64,000 bases of DNA from Dromiciops gliroides (Eukaryota > Chordata > Mammalia > Microbiotheria > Microbiotheriidae), in contig NC_057862.1 of assembly GCF_019393635.1 (NCBI RefSeq), positions 679,628,814 through 679,692,813 on the forward strand, in the 5' to 3' direction. Below are positions 1 through 10,815 of the stretch, piece after piece. Below the pieces are notes generated by a model. That model ran no database searches. It was not told the DNA's origin and saw only the letters and a program-made list of their open reading frames with translations. The translations under genes and the position numbers were made by a program. Each line of letters opens with the position of its first letter. Within the stretch, counting starts at the first letter, position 1.

Positions 1-45
1 CCTGTAAGAAGAAAAGGGGTTCCAGTGAGATGGGGGGGAGGGGCG

Positions 46-178
46 GGGCAATGAGGGTTAAGTGACTTGCCCAGGGTCACACAGCTAGTAAGTGTCAATC
101 GTCTGAGGTCGGATTTGAACTCAGGTCCCCCTGAATCCAGGGCTGATACTTTGTCCACTGTGCCACCTACTGCCCCCT
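46..178 (-). repeat. WSINE1/WALLSI-type CORE-SINE
   Basis: Reverse-orientation copy of the dominant marsupial SINE. The tail side (caatgagggttaagtgac) comes first and the tRNA-like head (reverse of tggcacagtgga) last. The B-box-like motif ggatttgaactcaggt is clear. An ORF reading through it is not a gene. Confidence 0.9.
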
Positions 179-329
179 TCCCGTGTGATTTTTAACTGCA
201 TGGAAGAAAGGAGACAAGGGAGTTGAGGTCCCATCCACAAAGTGGTCTCTTGATCTCTGATTTATTTCCTCCTCTTAGAAACTTGCAGCCCCCTAATGCT
301 TACCAAGCAAGGCCTTTGGAAGTGGCCCG

Positions 330-495
330 GGAGTCAGGGAGGGGAGTTCAAATCCAGCCTCAGACACTTAGAGCTGTGTGAGCCTGGACAAGTCCCCTCA
401 CCTCTGTAACAAGGGGATAGTAAGAGCTGGTACCTCCCAGGGTGGTTGTGACGATTAATGGAGTTGACATTTGTAAAATGCTCTGTCATTCCTCA
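330..495 (+). repeat. MIR-type SINE fragment
   Basis: It shows the tcaaatccagcctcagacac core, tgtgagcctggacaagtc, and the run toward a gttgtgacgattaatgg 3' part, as expected for a decayed MIR on the + strand. Confidence 0.7.
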
Positions 496-499
496 AGCA

Positions 500-1754
500 C
501 TTCTGTAAATTCTCTTGTTATTGCTGCTTTTGTTGCCCACACTCACTTCCCCTCCTCTCAATGCTTCTACCTTCCCAAGCTGGACTCTCTACTCTAGCCA
601 GGCCAACCTGTTCATTTTTCAATTTCACGGTCACAAGCCAGGCAGGAAAGCTAAGACTCTAATCCACCCCATCTCCAACAAACTCCCTGCCACAATCTAA
701 CGATCTGTTGCTGCAGTAATTCCCCAGTACCTCACCCAGTCCAGCTGCATTTAGCCAGCTTGACCACTTCCTGGCTGGGCAACACCGGACAAGTGCTCTG
801 GCTTCCAGGAGCCTCAGTCTCTCCCTGTGTGAAACTTGACGCCAAAAAAGCTTCTTAACAACACACCCCATAGAGCTTATTAGCATCATCACTGTTGCCC
901 TCATCACCACCATTATCACTAAGTGCTTCCTCTCCCACCAGCTGCTGTGCTAAGGCTTGCGTAGATGTGAATAAGTACAAGCACACCGAGCAGTTGCCCA
1001 CCCTAACTCGCTGTAGTGATGAGGCAGTTGCTCTTATTCATGTTCTGGGCTATTATTTCTGCTCTGTGAGTGCGCCTGCACTGCAGCCTGCCGGTGAGAA
1101 GTTAATGCAGATCTGTCACGGGGAGTGAAATTTCCCAAATAAGATTCCTCTAGCTCAGACACCTCCCTTGTCCTGGATCTACAGAGCCTGGAGGCCCACC
1201 CAGGTTTGCCTCTGGTCCCACAGAGAAGGGAGAGTGATGCTGAAGGGGGCAAGTGACCTCTGGGTCCTTGATGTCCAGTCCTGGGACATTATTGTGAGTT
1301 CTGAGAATGAGCAGGGAGGGGGGCAGTGGCCCCTCAGAGCCAGGACAGCTGTCCAGTGCAGAGCCTCATTCAGGGTCACAGCCAGGCCCTGATGAGGGCT
1401 CCTGGGGGCAGAGTCGATGCTGACCCTTGCATGCATGAAGTCACAGGTTCAGGGGCTGCCTGCAGAAGGCAGGGAAGGGGGGCACCAGCCAGCTGTGGCG
1501 GCTCTCCCTGCAGCAGCAGCAGTACCACCAGCCCCGAGGCACCCAGGGAAGTCTACAGACACAGGCAGACAGGGGCACAGACCTGGCCTCCAAGCCCCAG
1601 TTTCTTCATCGGTAAAAATGCGGGGGTTGGACAAATGGGGATCCCCTTCAGCTCTAAGTCTACCTATCAATCAATTCACCAACACGCATGGATGAAGTGC
1701 CTACTACGGGCTGAAAGAGGAGTAAAACAGTCCCTGACCTCCAGAAGCAATGAA
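500..1754. other. Unassigned 5' flank of the KRAB zinc-finger gene
   Basis: No splice-flanked exon, RNA gene or recognisable repeat was found. Short open frames here have no domain and overlap each other on both strands. Confidence 0.5.
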
Positions 1755-1880
1755 TAGACTTGGAGTCCAGGAAAGTTGAGATCAAATCCCACCTCAGACA
1801 CTTACCAGCTGAAAGACCCTGGCCAAGAGTTTTGTCCTCTCCGTGCCTCAGTTTCCCCACCTGTAAAATAAGGCATCCTG
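1755..1880 (+). repeat. MIR fragment abutting CpG island
   Basis: It reads ttggagtccagga, then cctcagacacttaccagct, ccctggccaagagtttt and cagtttccccacctgtaaaa, the MIR core and first half of the tail. It ends where CpG density rises. Confidence 0.75.
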
Positions 1881-1908
1881 CCACGTATCCCCACGCAGCG
1901 CCGCGGCG

Positions 1909-1951
1909 TGATGTCACAGGGTTCTCGTGGGCGGGAGGTTACCATGGTGAC
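1909..1951 (+). promoter_or_regulatory. CRE plus X-box module, copy A
   Basis: A CRE-like tgatgtca (1909-1916) is followed after 20 bases by the X-box-like palindrome ggttaccatggtgac (1937-1951). CREs bind CREB/ATF factors; GTTRCC..GGYAAC-like sites bind RFX factors. Function is inferred from motif only. Confidence 0.55.
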
Positions 1952-1971
1952 ACCCCTCCCGCCGCGAGGCA

Positions 1972-2005
1972 TGACGTCACACAGGGGTCGGTTACCATGG
2001 TGACC
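1972..2005 (+). promoter_or_regulatory. CRE plus X-box module, copy B
   Basis: A perfect CRE tgacgtca (1972-1979) is followed after 10 bases by ggttaccatggtgacc (1990-2005). Order and orientation match copy A. Confidence 0.6.
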
Positions 2006-2203
2006 GCGAGCAAACCTTCCCCTCCCCAACTCCATTTCAGAACCTCCCACTCGGACCCGAACTCAGTTCGGACGGTGGGAGAAGGAAGTCCCGGACTCAC
2101 CTCTAGCTCCGAGCAACCGCCGGACGGAGAGACAGACACTCTTCTGGTCGCCGGGAAGGGGCTGCGCGCGCATCTCCTTCCTTCCACCCTCCTCCTCAAC
2201 CCA

Positions 2204-2220
2204 AACTATATTTCCCAGGC
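2204..2220 (+). promoter_or_regulatory. ZNF143/SBS-like site
   Basis: aactatatttcccaggc resembles the ACTACAATTCCCAGMAKGC consensus of ZNF143 (STAF), which is common in CpG-island promoters. Match by eye. Confidence 0.45.
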
Positions 2221-2348
2221 TCCTCCGGGCGGCGCCAGCCCGGAGCTCCGTCATCGCGAGGCGCTCTGTTTCCAACTCTATGGACCCAATCATGGGGGTG
2301 CGGCCTATGGCCCCATGCACCTTCCGATCTAGCCCAGTGGAGAAGTGG

Positions 2349-2364
2349 ACTACACTACCCAGAG
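2349..2364 (+). promoter_or_regulatory. Second ZNF143/SBS-like site
   Basis: actacactacccagag keeps the ACTAC and CCCAGA blocks of the ZNF143 consensus with one or two differences between them. It lies about 190 bases upstream of the presumed first donor. Confidence 0.4.
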
Positions 2365-2429
2365 ACCCCCGGGAGCAGGGCCAGGGCCAGTGCTTGCTGA
2401 GCAGGCGCGTTCTGGAGGGCCGCCGTGGA

Positions 2430-2538
2430 GGCCTCTGGGAAAGATTCTGCGCGTTCTGAGCCGTGCCCTGGAGCGCTTTGGGTCTCTTCTATATCGCTCT
2501 AGTTCCTCGCGTGTTCGTGTTCGTTGCTCTGCCCGAAG
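2430..2538 (+). other. Probable untranslated exon 1 (3' end) of KRAB zinc-finger gene
   Basis: The sequence ends in gcccgaag followed by the strong donor gtgagt at 2539. It lies inside the CpG island and resembles the untranslated first exons of mammalian KRAB zinc-finger genes. The 5' limit is arbitrary because no transcription start can be read. The next acceptor that makes sense is at 6290. Confidence 0.55.
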
Positions 2539-2660
2539 GTGAGTCCCGCCTCTTTCCTCTTCCCTCCGCCGTGCCTTTACGTGGAGGAACACCTGCGAGC
2601 TCCGAGGAGGCTGGAGCTGAACCTTGAATGGGATCGAGGCGGCTCGCGCTCGTTTTCGAC

Positions 2661-2697
2661 GTCTCCATGGTAACCCTCCCAGCCCTGCGTGACGTCA
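2661..2697 (-). promoter_or_regulatory. CRE plus X-box module, inverted copy C
   Basis: On the + strand an X-box-like gtctccatggtaacc (2661-2675) precedes tgacgtca (2690-2697). Read on the minus strand this is CRE, CAGGG, then GGTTACCATGG, the same order as copies A and B with 14 bases between the sites. Confidence 0.55.
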
Positions 2698-2720
2698 CTA
2701 AGCCCCGGCGCGAAGGCGAA

Positions 2721-2731
2721 TGCGCATGCGC
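2721..2731. promoter_or_regulatory. NRF1-like palindrome
   Basis: tgcgcatgcgc matches the NRF1 consensus palindrome and lies in the CpG island. Confidence 0.55.
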
Positions 2732-3119
2732 GGAGCATAGTTTGCTGGATGCTCTGAGATCTGTAGGGCTGCGCTCTCGCCCTTTGCTGTTGGGCAAAGT
2801 GAGGCCCGGAGGTGGGGAGGGGGTGTGGGAAGGGGCGTGCCCCCCCCCCCGGTTCTTTTATAGCAGAGCCAGCCCTGTCTCCCATTTTACAGGTGAGGAA
2901 ACTGAGGCTGGGCCGGCAGGAGCGCAGATGCAGAGCCGGGAGGGCTCCCGCCTGGGTGCTGCTGAGCAGCTTCCCAGCAGCCCCAGGTCGAGTCAGTAGC
3001 ATCTCTTAGGCGCTTCAGGTGGGCCAAGTTGCTGGGGCACAGAAATCACGCCCTGCCCGGCCCTGGCCAGGGGGAGGTGGCACAGCCCAGAGAGAAGGAG
3101 AGGGCAGCTGCGGGTCCAG

Positions 3120-3720
3120 CTGGGCAAGGACCCTTATGAGCAATAATAATTAATAACCATTATCTCGAGGGACCCAGAGATCTCTCCTTCTTTCTTGGTC
3201 CTCCCTACCCCCCCCCCCAAAGGCAAGCTCTCCTTGAGAGATTCCATCAGATCTCTCATCTGGGTCAAGCTCAAGCCAAGCTTACAAAGGAACCTTGATT
3301 CTTTTGTCTAAATAAGCCTAAGGACTTTGGTATGCACAGCCACACCTAGATAGAAAGAATTTAGGGTGAGAGGGTCTTTCATTCTTTCTCTGATGTCATC
3401 TTACCAAAAAGGGAGTGGCCTGAGTCATGTATCCCCAGACTTCATTTTAATATAACCCACCTCCAATCTTATCAGCCAATTAGATTTGATTGCTATGTGA
3501 TGGACCACATATGGTTGGAAGGGAATTCTGACCTCACCACCATTAGGGGTCTTTGGTGTGAGAGAGATGGCTCCTAGACCTCCTTTTATTGATATCCTGC
3601 TGGCATATTAATGAAATGATTCAATTACCCAGAAACCATTCTCTCATGTTCTTAGTCATCACACCCTGGACTCAGAGGTCAGAAGAGAACGGGGTTGATT
3701 CTTCCAGTGGTCCCTACAGG
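3120..3720. other. AT-richer block of unknown origin
   Basis: Composition changes sharply from the CpG island to AT-rich sequence. The block has a C run near 3210 and no open frame. It could be an unclassified LTR or an old insertion, but no terminal repeat or target duplication was found. The next 600 bases, to about 4345, show nothing recognisable. Confidence 0.35.
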
Positions 3721-4349
3721 GCTCCTGAGTCACTCAGTCGGTCCTTGGTGAATTGAATTGAAATCCTGCTAGGACAGCAACAAGCCATAGGGGTCCAGAG
3801 GACAGCAGCCAGGACGGGGAAGGGCCTTGGGGTTTTGACAAGGGAAGGTAGAATGGTGTGAGGGCCCTTCTGTTCTGTAAATACGGTGGGCAGGATGATT
3901 TGAGGAAGGCCCCAGAAGCCGAGGTCAGGAGGGGGTGGGAGAAGCATGAGGGCAAACAGGATGGAGTGCAGGGATAGCAGCCCATCAGGCTGGTTCACGG
4001 CACAATCAGACTTGAGGAAAATCACTTGGATTTAGCTGTGGGAAGCGAGGATGAGGCCCCCACTGACTCCTTCACTGCCAAGGGCTCTTTCAGTCTCTCC
4101 ACATCATCTCTCACTTGTAGCCCTCTCCCTCTCAGGGCCTCCTTCCTGCCCCCAGGAGGCCAGAGGGATGGGCTTCAAATGCTTGGGGGAACATGTGGCA
4201 ACAGGGGCAGTAAGCCCAAGGGCTTCCCAATTTCCTCCAGGTCCAGGGCTTTGTAACCTGCAGTAAAGAATTTGGTTTTTAAATATTTTGATGACTGTAT
4301 CTCAGTATAATTGGTTTCCTTTGTCATCTTATTGTGGCAAAATGAGTAA

Positions 4350-4590
4350 GTTCTTAGTACTTGAAGTCAGGAGGCTCTGAACTCCAGTCCAGCCCCAGAT
4401 ACCTGCTTGGCTGTGTGACCCTGGGCAAGTCACTTTCCCTCTTTTGTCTTCACTTTCCTCATCTGTAAAATGGGGATAATAACAGCACCTACCTCTCAGG
4501 GTTGCTGTGAGGACCAAATGAGATCACATCTGTAACCTGTTTGGCCAGCCATAAAGTGCTATAGAAATGCCCATTATTGTGATTATAGGA
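4350..4590 (+). repeat. MIR element, nearly full length
   Basis: In order: ggctgtgtgaccctgggcaa, cctcatctgtaaaatgggga, cagggttgctgtgagga and a tail near aaagtgctatagaaatg. This is the canonical MIR layout. Confidence 0.85.
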
Positions 4591-4679
4591 TGCATTGAAA
4601 AGGCACTATTCTGAGAAAGGCTCCATAGGTTCAACAGATGCCAAGGGAGTCTGTTACCCTAAGAACATCAGAAACTCTG

Positions 4680-5460
4680 CCCTCGGATAAAAGGTGAAGT
4701 CCTGTCTGGTTTTAAAGTCCTTCACCACCCTAGCCCGTGTCTGCAGCCTTCAACAGTGCTACATGAGACCTGCCAAGCGTGGCTTCTCTTGCTTCTCAGA
4801 CTTGGCACGGACTCCCTGAGCCCCCTCCCAGACACTACTCCAGTGCCAGAGCCGAGCCAAGCCCTGCCCCCTGCTGCCGGTGCCTTCCCTCCCTGAGTGC
4901 TTTCAGTTACTTAACGACGGTGTCTTTAGTCGTGCTGTAATACACTTTTTAAAAAATAAATTGTATTGGTGTTCTTTTGATACCACCACCATTTCTTCCA
5001 GTATCTCTCCCTCGTCCCTTCCCAGAGGGCCATCCTGCCTAACAAATGATACTTTTAAAGGGCGAAGAACTGATTAGTGCATTGGAAAAGGCTGGACCTG
5101 GCTGTGTGCTGGGTGCCTGCCGCCACAGGACCTCCCCCCTCTGCACAGGAAGCCGGTGGGCAAGAGGGCTCCTAGTGTCCTCCTGTGGGGCCACGATGTG
5201 GCTCTGCTCTGTACCAGAACCTGGAAATCTTTGCCTCCCCTCTTTGTGTTCAGCATCTTTGGGTGTGCATGTGTGTGCTATGTGTGCATGTGTGTATGTA
5301 TGATGTGTGTGCGATGTGTTCGCACTGTGTGTGCGCATGTTAATATGTGTTGTTTCCTCCCACAGAACATGAGCTTGAGCAGGGATTGCTTATTTCTGTC
5401 TTTGTCTCACTATCACTTACACAGCACCTGGTATACTATAGGCACTTAGTAAAAGCTTAG
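4680..5460 (+). repeat. L2-type LINE 3' end with GT-rich tract
   Basis: It starts with ggttttaaagtccttcacca and ends with cagcacctggtatactatag then gcacttagtaaaagctta, the usual L2 tail. A degenerate tgtgtg/tgtatg tract lies inside at 5264-5345. Confidence 0.6.
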
Positions 5461-5492
5461 GGATCATGAAGAAATGCCAACCTCACAGTGTA

Positions 5493-6071
5493 TGTTGTGG
5501 GCCCAAAGTACCCCAGAAGTTCTGGGGCACATGGAGGAATCTTCTTGAAAAACTAAACCAGAGGACAGATAGACCTAGAGAGATAAGCAGAACCAGATTG
5601 GACTGAGCTAGCTTTGGGACCTCCACCCTTCATTCTGATCTCCCTTACCCCTGGGGAGATAAGTTTGGGTGTGGCTGCAGCCTTTGTGTCTATGGCTTGA
5701 GAGATCCGTTGCCACCCCTCACCCAATTCCTCTAGCCACCACCAATGGGGGATGGTCCTCCTTCACTAAAGGAACTTTAACTTTCCACAGTCAGATGGTC
5801 ACCCCCCCCCCCATGAGTTCCCTATAAAAGTACCTGCCAGCCTCCTGCTCGAGGAGATTGGTACCTCAGAGCCACGTGCTTTGTGCTATACCTATCTCCC
5901 CATGAGAAGTCCAAGGATTTCTTTCATGGTTTCCCTGCCCCCCCCTTCCGTTCCCTTGCCCCTAAATAAACTACCATCTTATTCTAACTGCTTTTGTGTG
6001 CAAGAGGGTGTAATTCTTTAAAGAGGAATTCCTAAGAACCCCGACCCCGTACCCCATTTTCCACCATAACA
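5493..6071 (+). mobile_element. Solo LTR of an endogenous retrovirus
   Basis: The element begins tgttgtgggccc and ends ccaccataaca. It carries a TATA-like tataaaag (about 5823-5830) and aataaa (5965-5970) followed by GT-rich sequence, so its sense strand is +. Flanking 5-mers gtgta and gtgca look like a target duplication with one change. No primer-binding site, gag, pol or env follows, so it appears to be a solo LTR of about 579 bases. Its family was not identified. It lies about 220 bases upstream of the start-codon exon of the KRAB zinc-finger gene, in the same orientation. Confidence 0.65.
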
Positions 6072-6289
6072 GTGCATGTGTAGCCTGTGCTGGGCAGAGC
6101 CCATTGCTCAGATCACCGAGAGCACAGAGTTCGGTTCCCATGCAGCGGTTAGTCCCCAGTGTCTGATGTCCATGCCATCTAATTTGCTGCAGCACCTTTG
6201 GCCTTCTGGGTAGGGAGGGGTCGGGCTGCTCTCATTGCCTGGGGTGTCCAAAGCTGCTGCTCCCTCACGCCCACTTTCTTCTCTCCTAG

Positions 6290-6333
6290 CATACCTGCCT
6301 AAGATCTCTGCCCTTCCCGCCAAAGAGGTGGAG
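6290..6333 (+). other. 5' UTR part of the start-codon exon
   Basis: The acceptor ttctctcctag ends at 6289. The 44 bases up to the start codon contain no upstream ATG. Confidence 0.65.
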
Positions 6334-6366
6334 ATGGCCACCGCCGGCCTCCCTGCCCAGTCCCAG
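6334..6366 (+). CDS. KRAB zinc-finger gene, start-codon exon
   Basis: This exon holds the first 11 codons, MATAGLPAQSQ, of a 528-residue KRAB C2H2 zinc-finger protein. A polypyrimidine tract and AG at 6288-6289 precede it and the strong donor gtgagt starts at 6367. The start sits in a good context, with G at -3 and G at +4. A short leader exon ending in a ...SQ-like dipeptide and joined in phase 0 to a 127-base KRAB-A exon is the standard layout of this family, which is why this start was chosen over an ATG at 13107 that is out of frame with the KRAB exon. A solo LTR lies just upstream. The paralogue identity was not determined. Confidence 0.75.
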
Positions 6367-8290
6367 GTGAGTGAGAGCTTCCTCTTTGGTCCCCGACTGC
6401 AGGAGTAACCACCAGCAGAAGCATCTTGTGGCATTTTCTTCATCTTCTCAGCGTCTTTCTCCATACCCTTGAGGCACTCTCTGACACCACTGAGCCCTGA
6501 GCTGAGCACATTTACAGCTTCTCCCTGACACTCTACATAGGAACCTGGAGGGGGAGGGGAGTTGGCTGGAATCCTGATGTTTGGGAAATGGGGGTCGTGG
6601 CTCCCCCTCCCGTTTTCCTCTTCTGAAAGCTTCCCCCTTCCTGGCCACTTCTTGCTCATCTGCAGTGGCATTTATCTCCACAGAGCTACATCCATACACG
6701 TAGGGATTCAGATGCCCGCCGCATCAGGCCAGTGATCGTTACAGTAGATGGAACACTCTGCAGGTACAAAATCCTAAGGAGCGAGTGCATCATTATATAC
6801 ACGTGATGGGGGGGGCTCGAGCAGGCATGAAAGAATCTTGATCATCGAGCTGTGTGCCCCGGAACAGATCCTGGGGCAGGCATGGCTTGAGGACGATGAT
6901 ATAGCCAATGAGAAAAATCATAACCTGGCTCCAATCAGATGTCAAAGTAGTAAAAGATAAGGGGAGAGACACAGGAAGGGTCCAGAATTTGGTGGACTTG
7001 AAATGCCATCCACCAGCCTTTGGATACCTCTTAGTTATAGGCCTTATGTTGGGCCTTTCACCTTGTTGTGACAAACTTGACATTAATAAAATTAATACAT
7101 TGCACATTTAATAATAAACTCCCCATTGCTAGTCCTCTATAAGAACTATAGAAATAGTCGCTCTGTGCCACCCACTTCTGTGGGGAGTTCTGCTTCTCAG
7201 AAAGCTTGCCCTTCTGGAGAATCGAAATCTCCCTCCCTGTGGTGTTAAGGGACAAATGAATGGATTTGAAACCAAGAGATAAAGGTCTTGGGCTCTCCTC
7301 TGGGGCTTCAGGGCTTCCCTTTCACCATCTGTGTCACTGAGGACTGGGGTGTGGGGACCCCAAAGGTCCCTCTAGCTCCAAATGAGTTGGGGGTATTCAG
7401 GAATTGAATGAATTAAACATTTAGCTTCAACTTTATGTCTTAGCCTCAGTTTCCATGAATTATCTCATAAAGATGCTTTAGAAATCACAATGTAAATTAA
7501 GGCCTTTACCTCTGTAAATGTGAACTAGGCCTGCTACTCGATGGAATGGACACTGATACCAGCTCTTGACCAGACAACAGACGGAGCATGAGCATTTCTG
7601 ACCAGAGAGCTAGAATTCCCCCCCTCCCCTTTATTTTGTAAGTCAGGAGATAAAGCCCAGAAAGGGTGCATGACTTGGGTCACACACACTGCCGAGTAAC
7701 AGAGCCAGGGCCCCCACATTCCCTCAGCTACAGTGGAGAAAGGGCAGATGCAGGCGGTCAGCCAGTCAGAACACCACGGGCATCAAAAGCATGCAGCCAG
7801 TAGTTTCCTATAGGCCAGAGAGACATCTTAACATCATGATCATCGAGCACTGGCAAAGCCGGTGACTTTGCATTACTGAGATCAGCACAAGTGAGAGGAA
7901 AAATCAAGAGTTTGGGTTATTTTTTTTAAGTGGCAAGAAAATTAAGGTAAATTAAATAGTGATTTTGGGCAGTTGAAATTTGACATAGGTACCAGCATAG
8001 GTACCAAATTTTTCCCAGGTACATTGTATTCCAAATTGCATGACCTTGTGTTATAGAAAATGTGGCTTTTAGCAATTTATCTGCTTATTAATAAAGAGTT
8101 TATTTTTATACATAAGCATAATGGACCTGCTCTTTCTTACTCTATGCCCCAAGCTTTGCTGGTTGGCCCAGGCCCTCAGTGACCAAGCACCACAGTAGGG
8201 AACTAATCACACTGCAGGATGATGCCCAAGAGAATAACTGCAGCAGGCCTGTTATATTCCAATAGGACAACAGAGATCCTGCCCCCTCGA
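6367..8290. other. Intron, no recognisable element
   Basis: First part of the 6.8 kb intron between the start-codon and KRAB-A exons. No exon signals joined to coding sequence and no repeat I can name were seen. Confidence 0.4.
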
Positions 8291-8299
8291 TGACACCTG

Positions 8300-8480
8300 T
8301 GAGTCACACTTAGGTAGAGCTTGAAGACTTCAGAGAGCTTTCCTCACAACCACCTGTAAAGCAGCTCATCAGAAGGTTATTGTCTTTATTTTACAAATGA
8401 GGACACTGAGGCTCAAGGGAGGTTGTAAGTGGCAGACGCTTGAATCATGATCCCTTGACATCGTATCCACGTGATGCTCT
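8300..8480 (-). repeat. MIR fragment, reverse orientation
   Basis: ctttattttacaaatgagga, then cactgaggctcaaggga, as in the reversed MIR tail and core. Confidence 0.65.
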
Positions 8481-8482
8481 TG

Positions 8483-8960
8483 CAGGCAATTAGGCAATCA
8501 ACAAGCATTTATTAAATGCACATCCCTACTTAATAAAGAGTTCGCTATATTCTAATGGGGAAACAATAAGCGTGTTTGTACCTGCATGCACATGTGCCCA
8601 TGAAATAGATGTAAAAAGATAAATATAAATAAGTAAAAGCTATTTAAGTATAAAGTTTATAGGGAGGGACGGCCCCTCTATGGGGGCGTGAGGGGGGATC
8701 AGGAAAGCCTTCCTGTGGAAGGGGGTGTTTGAGTTGCATATGTATTGGAAAAAGAGGGATGCTGTGAGGAGGGCGTGCATCCCAGGGGTGAAGGATGGCT
8801 GGTTTGGAGCCAGGGAGATGTGGGATGGAGAGCCGTGCAGGAGGACCACAGAGAAGACCAGTATGGAGGTGAGGAGCAGTGCACAGGGAGTCCAGACATG
8901 TGCGTCAGAACCAGGCAGCGAAGAGCTATGAAAGCAAAATAGAGAACTTGCCTTTGGTCC
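8483..8960 (-). repeat. L2-type LINE 3' end, reverse orientation
   Basis: aatcaacaagcatttattaa is the reversed L2 tail. The following ggaaagccttcctgtggaag and related text match the antisense L2 pattern seen in better copies at 27.3 and 37.6 kb. Confidence 0.5.
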
Positions 8961-9042
8961 CCAGCAAAGGGACCCATTGAGATTATTGAGTCAAACAGCG
9001 ACACGCCCAGACTCACGCTTAAGGACAGTCAGTTGGGCTGCT

Positions 9043-9068
9043 GTCTGTCTGTCTGTCTGTCTGTCTGT
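9043..9068 (+). repeat. (CTGT)n microsatellite
   Basis: Six uninterrupted ctgt units. Overlapping open frames on both strands are repeat artefacts. Confidence 0.9.
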
Positions 9069-10545
9069 CGGGGACCCACAGGGCAGGATGGGTGGTGAAC
9101 AAAGACACAGCCAGCGGGGGAAAGCATGGCCAGAGACGCAGATGGGGAAAAGGGGCACGAGTACCATCCAAGGGGAAAAGCACTTTGTTCATTGTGGAAC
9201 AGGAATTCCAGAGGGCACAATGGAAGGGAGTGGGCAGAGTATGGTTGAGAAGGATGGACAAAAAGAGAGTTGGCTGTGGGTGGTGGATATATTTTGCCTC
9301 CGGGTTTACTTTAGAATTTATTAAGGACTTTATGTAGCCTCAGTCGCTGAAAACAAACCTGTGGGTTAAAGGATGTACAAATATCATCCTGATTTTATAG
9401 AAAAAGCACCTGATACCCCTTGTACAGAGTGGAATGTAAGTGAAAAGGAATTTCAAAAATATATTTAAATGGGTTTCGTTATAAGCTGTGATGTTGAGAA
9501 TCTTGATGCTTCCTTCCCAAGCATCATATGTGGCACAGCCCCCTCAAAGAGCGATGCTTGTGATGGCAATTAGGCTTCTTTGGGAATGCTTGGCAGAACC
9601 CACTTAGGCCCTAATACCTCAGGAAAGTACAACTGTTTAACAGATAGAAATTCATCACCTTGCTGATTATTGCCGAGAAATATCTAGATAGGGCAAGGTT
9701 TCAGACGGACCAGAAGGGTTATTTCTGGTTCCTGGTGGTGTCAATGGTGGTCATCAGTGTCCTGGGCCAACCTCACTCTTCAGATAAACACTGACCACTA
9801 ATCCATTCTGACTGCTGGTTGCCACTGCCCCCTGCTGGGTCCATTCACCCTCTCTCCTTTCGCCACCCATTTCCCCCAAATGGCATGTCCTTGCCTTATT
9901 GCTCCAGTGGCCAGTCTCTGAGACAGAACATTTAGGTTCCTTTCTTACACCAACACTTAAACTAGCATGTATATGAAAGGACACTTGCAGTAACATAGCT
10001 ACTTAAACTGAAAATAGTAGCTAGCGTTCTAGAGTGTTCAGATTCACAGAGGCTTTCCATGGGTCATCTTATTTGATCTGACACCCTCAATCTCTGGGAT
10101 ATCTATCAACTCAGAACATAACCAAAAAATGCTCCCAACTATAAGCATGCACAGAAAGCATCGGAGGGTAACCCAGGAGGCAAAGGTGAACAAACCTGTA
10201 ATCTGACTGCTCAGTTTGTTAACCAGAGGAAAAGTCATTTTTGTTGGCCTTGTCTGTTTGTGAGCCCAGCCCAGGGTCAGAGCTGTGGTGTGGTGCATAA
10301 GGAGGAGAAAAAGAAGCAGGAAGGGGAACTCATGATGGTCAGCAGGGAAGTGGAGCCCGGTCAGTGGGGAACAAATGGTGAAGTGGTGCAGCCAGCTTCA
10401 CAGCTGTCATTAACACCGCCATCAGCAGCACGGTACTGTCCTTGAAGTTAGTTTTGACAGCCCTTTGTTTGCCGAAACGTATTTCAATAGGGAAGTGATT
10501 CATTTTAGAATGATGGCCGTGGCAACGTCGTTGGATTTGTCGATG
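9069..10545. other. Intron, no recognisable element
   Basis: No exon or named repeat was found. A short stretch around 10470-10545 is CpG-richer than its surroundings but has no recognisable identity. Confidence 0.4.
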
Positions 10546-10549
10546 TTTG

Positions 10550-10660
10550 AGCCGAAAGAGGCCGTGCACAAGTTTTCAAAAGAAGAAATAGGAACTCTCA
10601 ACAACCATGTGAAAAACTGCTCTGAGTCACCCATAAGAGACCAGATCTTAGCTCTGCCAC
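10550..10660 (+). repeat. L1 ORF2/3' fragment
   Basis: cacaagttttcaaaagaaga, then atgtgaaaaactgctctgag, resembles the conserved L1 stretch near the end of ORF2. It runs into a reversed MIR. Confidence 0.55.
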
Positions 10661-10815
10661 TCCAGGGGGACCTTCAAGACCATGTAGTCTGTCCACTTCA
10701 TTTCACAGATGGGGAGGAACTTGCCCACAGTCACACACAGGTAGTAAGTATTAGAGGCAGGTTTTGAACCCAGATCCTCTAACTCCAGAGCTGTGTTCTC
10801 CTCTTTCACCTCCCA
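10661..10815 (-). repeat. MIR fragment, reverse orientation
   Basis: acttcatttcacagatgggg, cagtcacacacaggtagtaa and gttttgaacccagatcctct form the reversed MIR core. The following 690 bases show nothing recognisable. Confidence 0.75.

Larger units (their letters stand above)
1885..2860 (+). promoter_or_regulatory. CpG island promoter of KRAB zinc-finger gene
   Basis: CpG dinucleotides are dense across about 1 kb, in contrast to the CpG-poor surroundings. The stretch contains CRE, X-box, NRF1-like and ZNF143-like motifs, no clear TATA box, and a strong splice donor at 2539. It is the natural promoter of the + strand KRAB zinc-finger gene whose coding exons begin at 6334. Some motifs are palindromic or inverted, so divergent transcription is possible, but no minus-strand exon was recognised. 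Boundaries are approximate. Confidence 0.8.
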
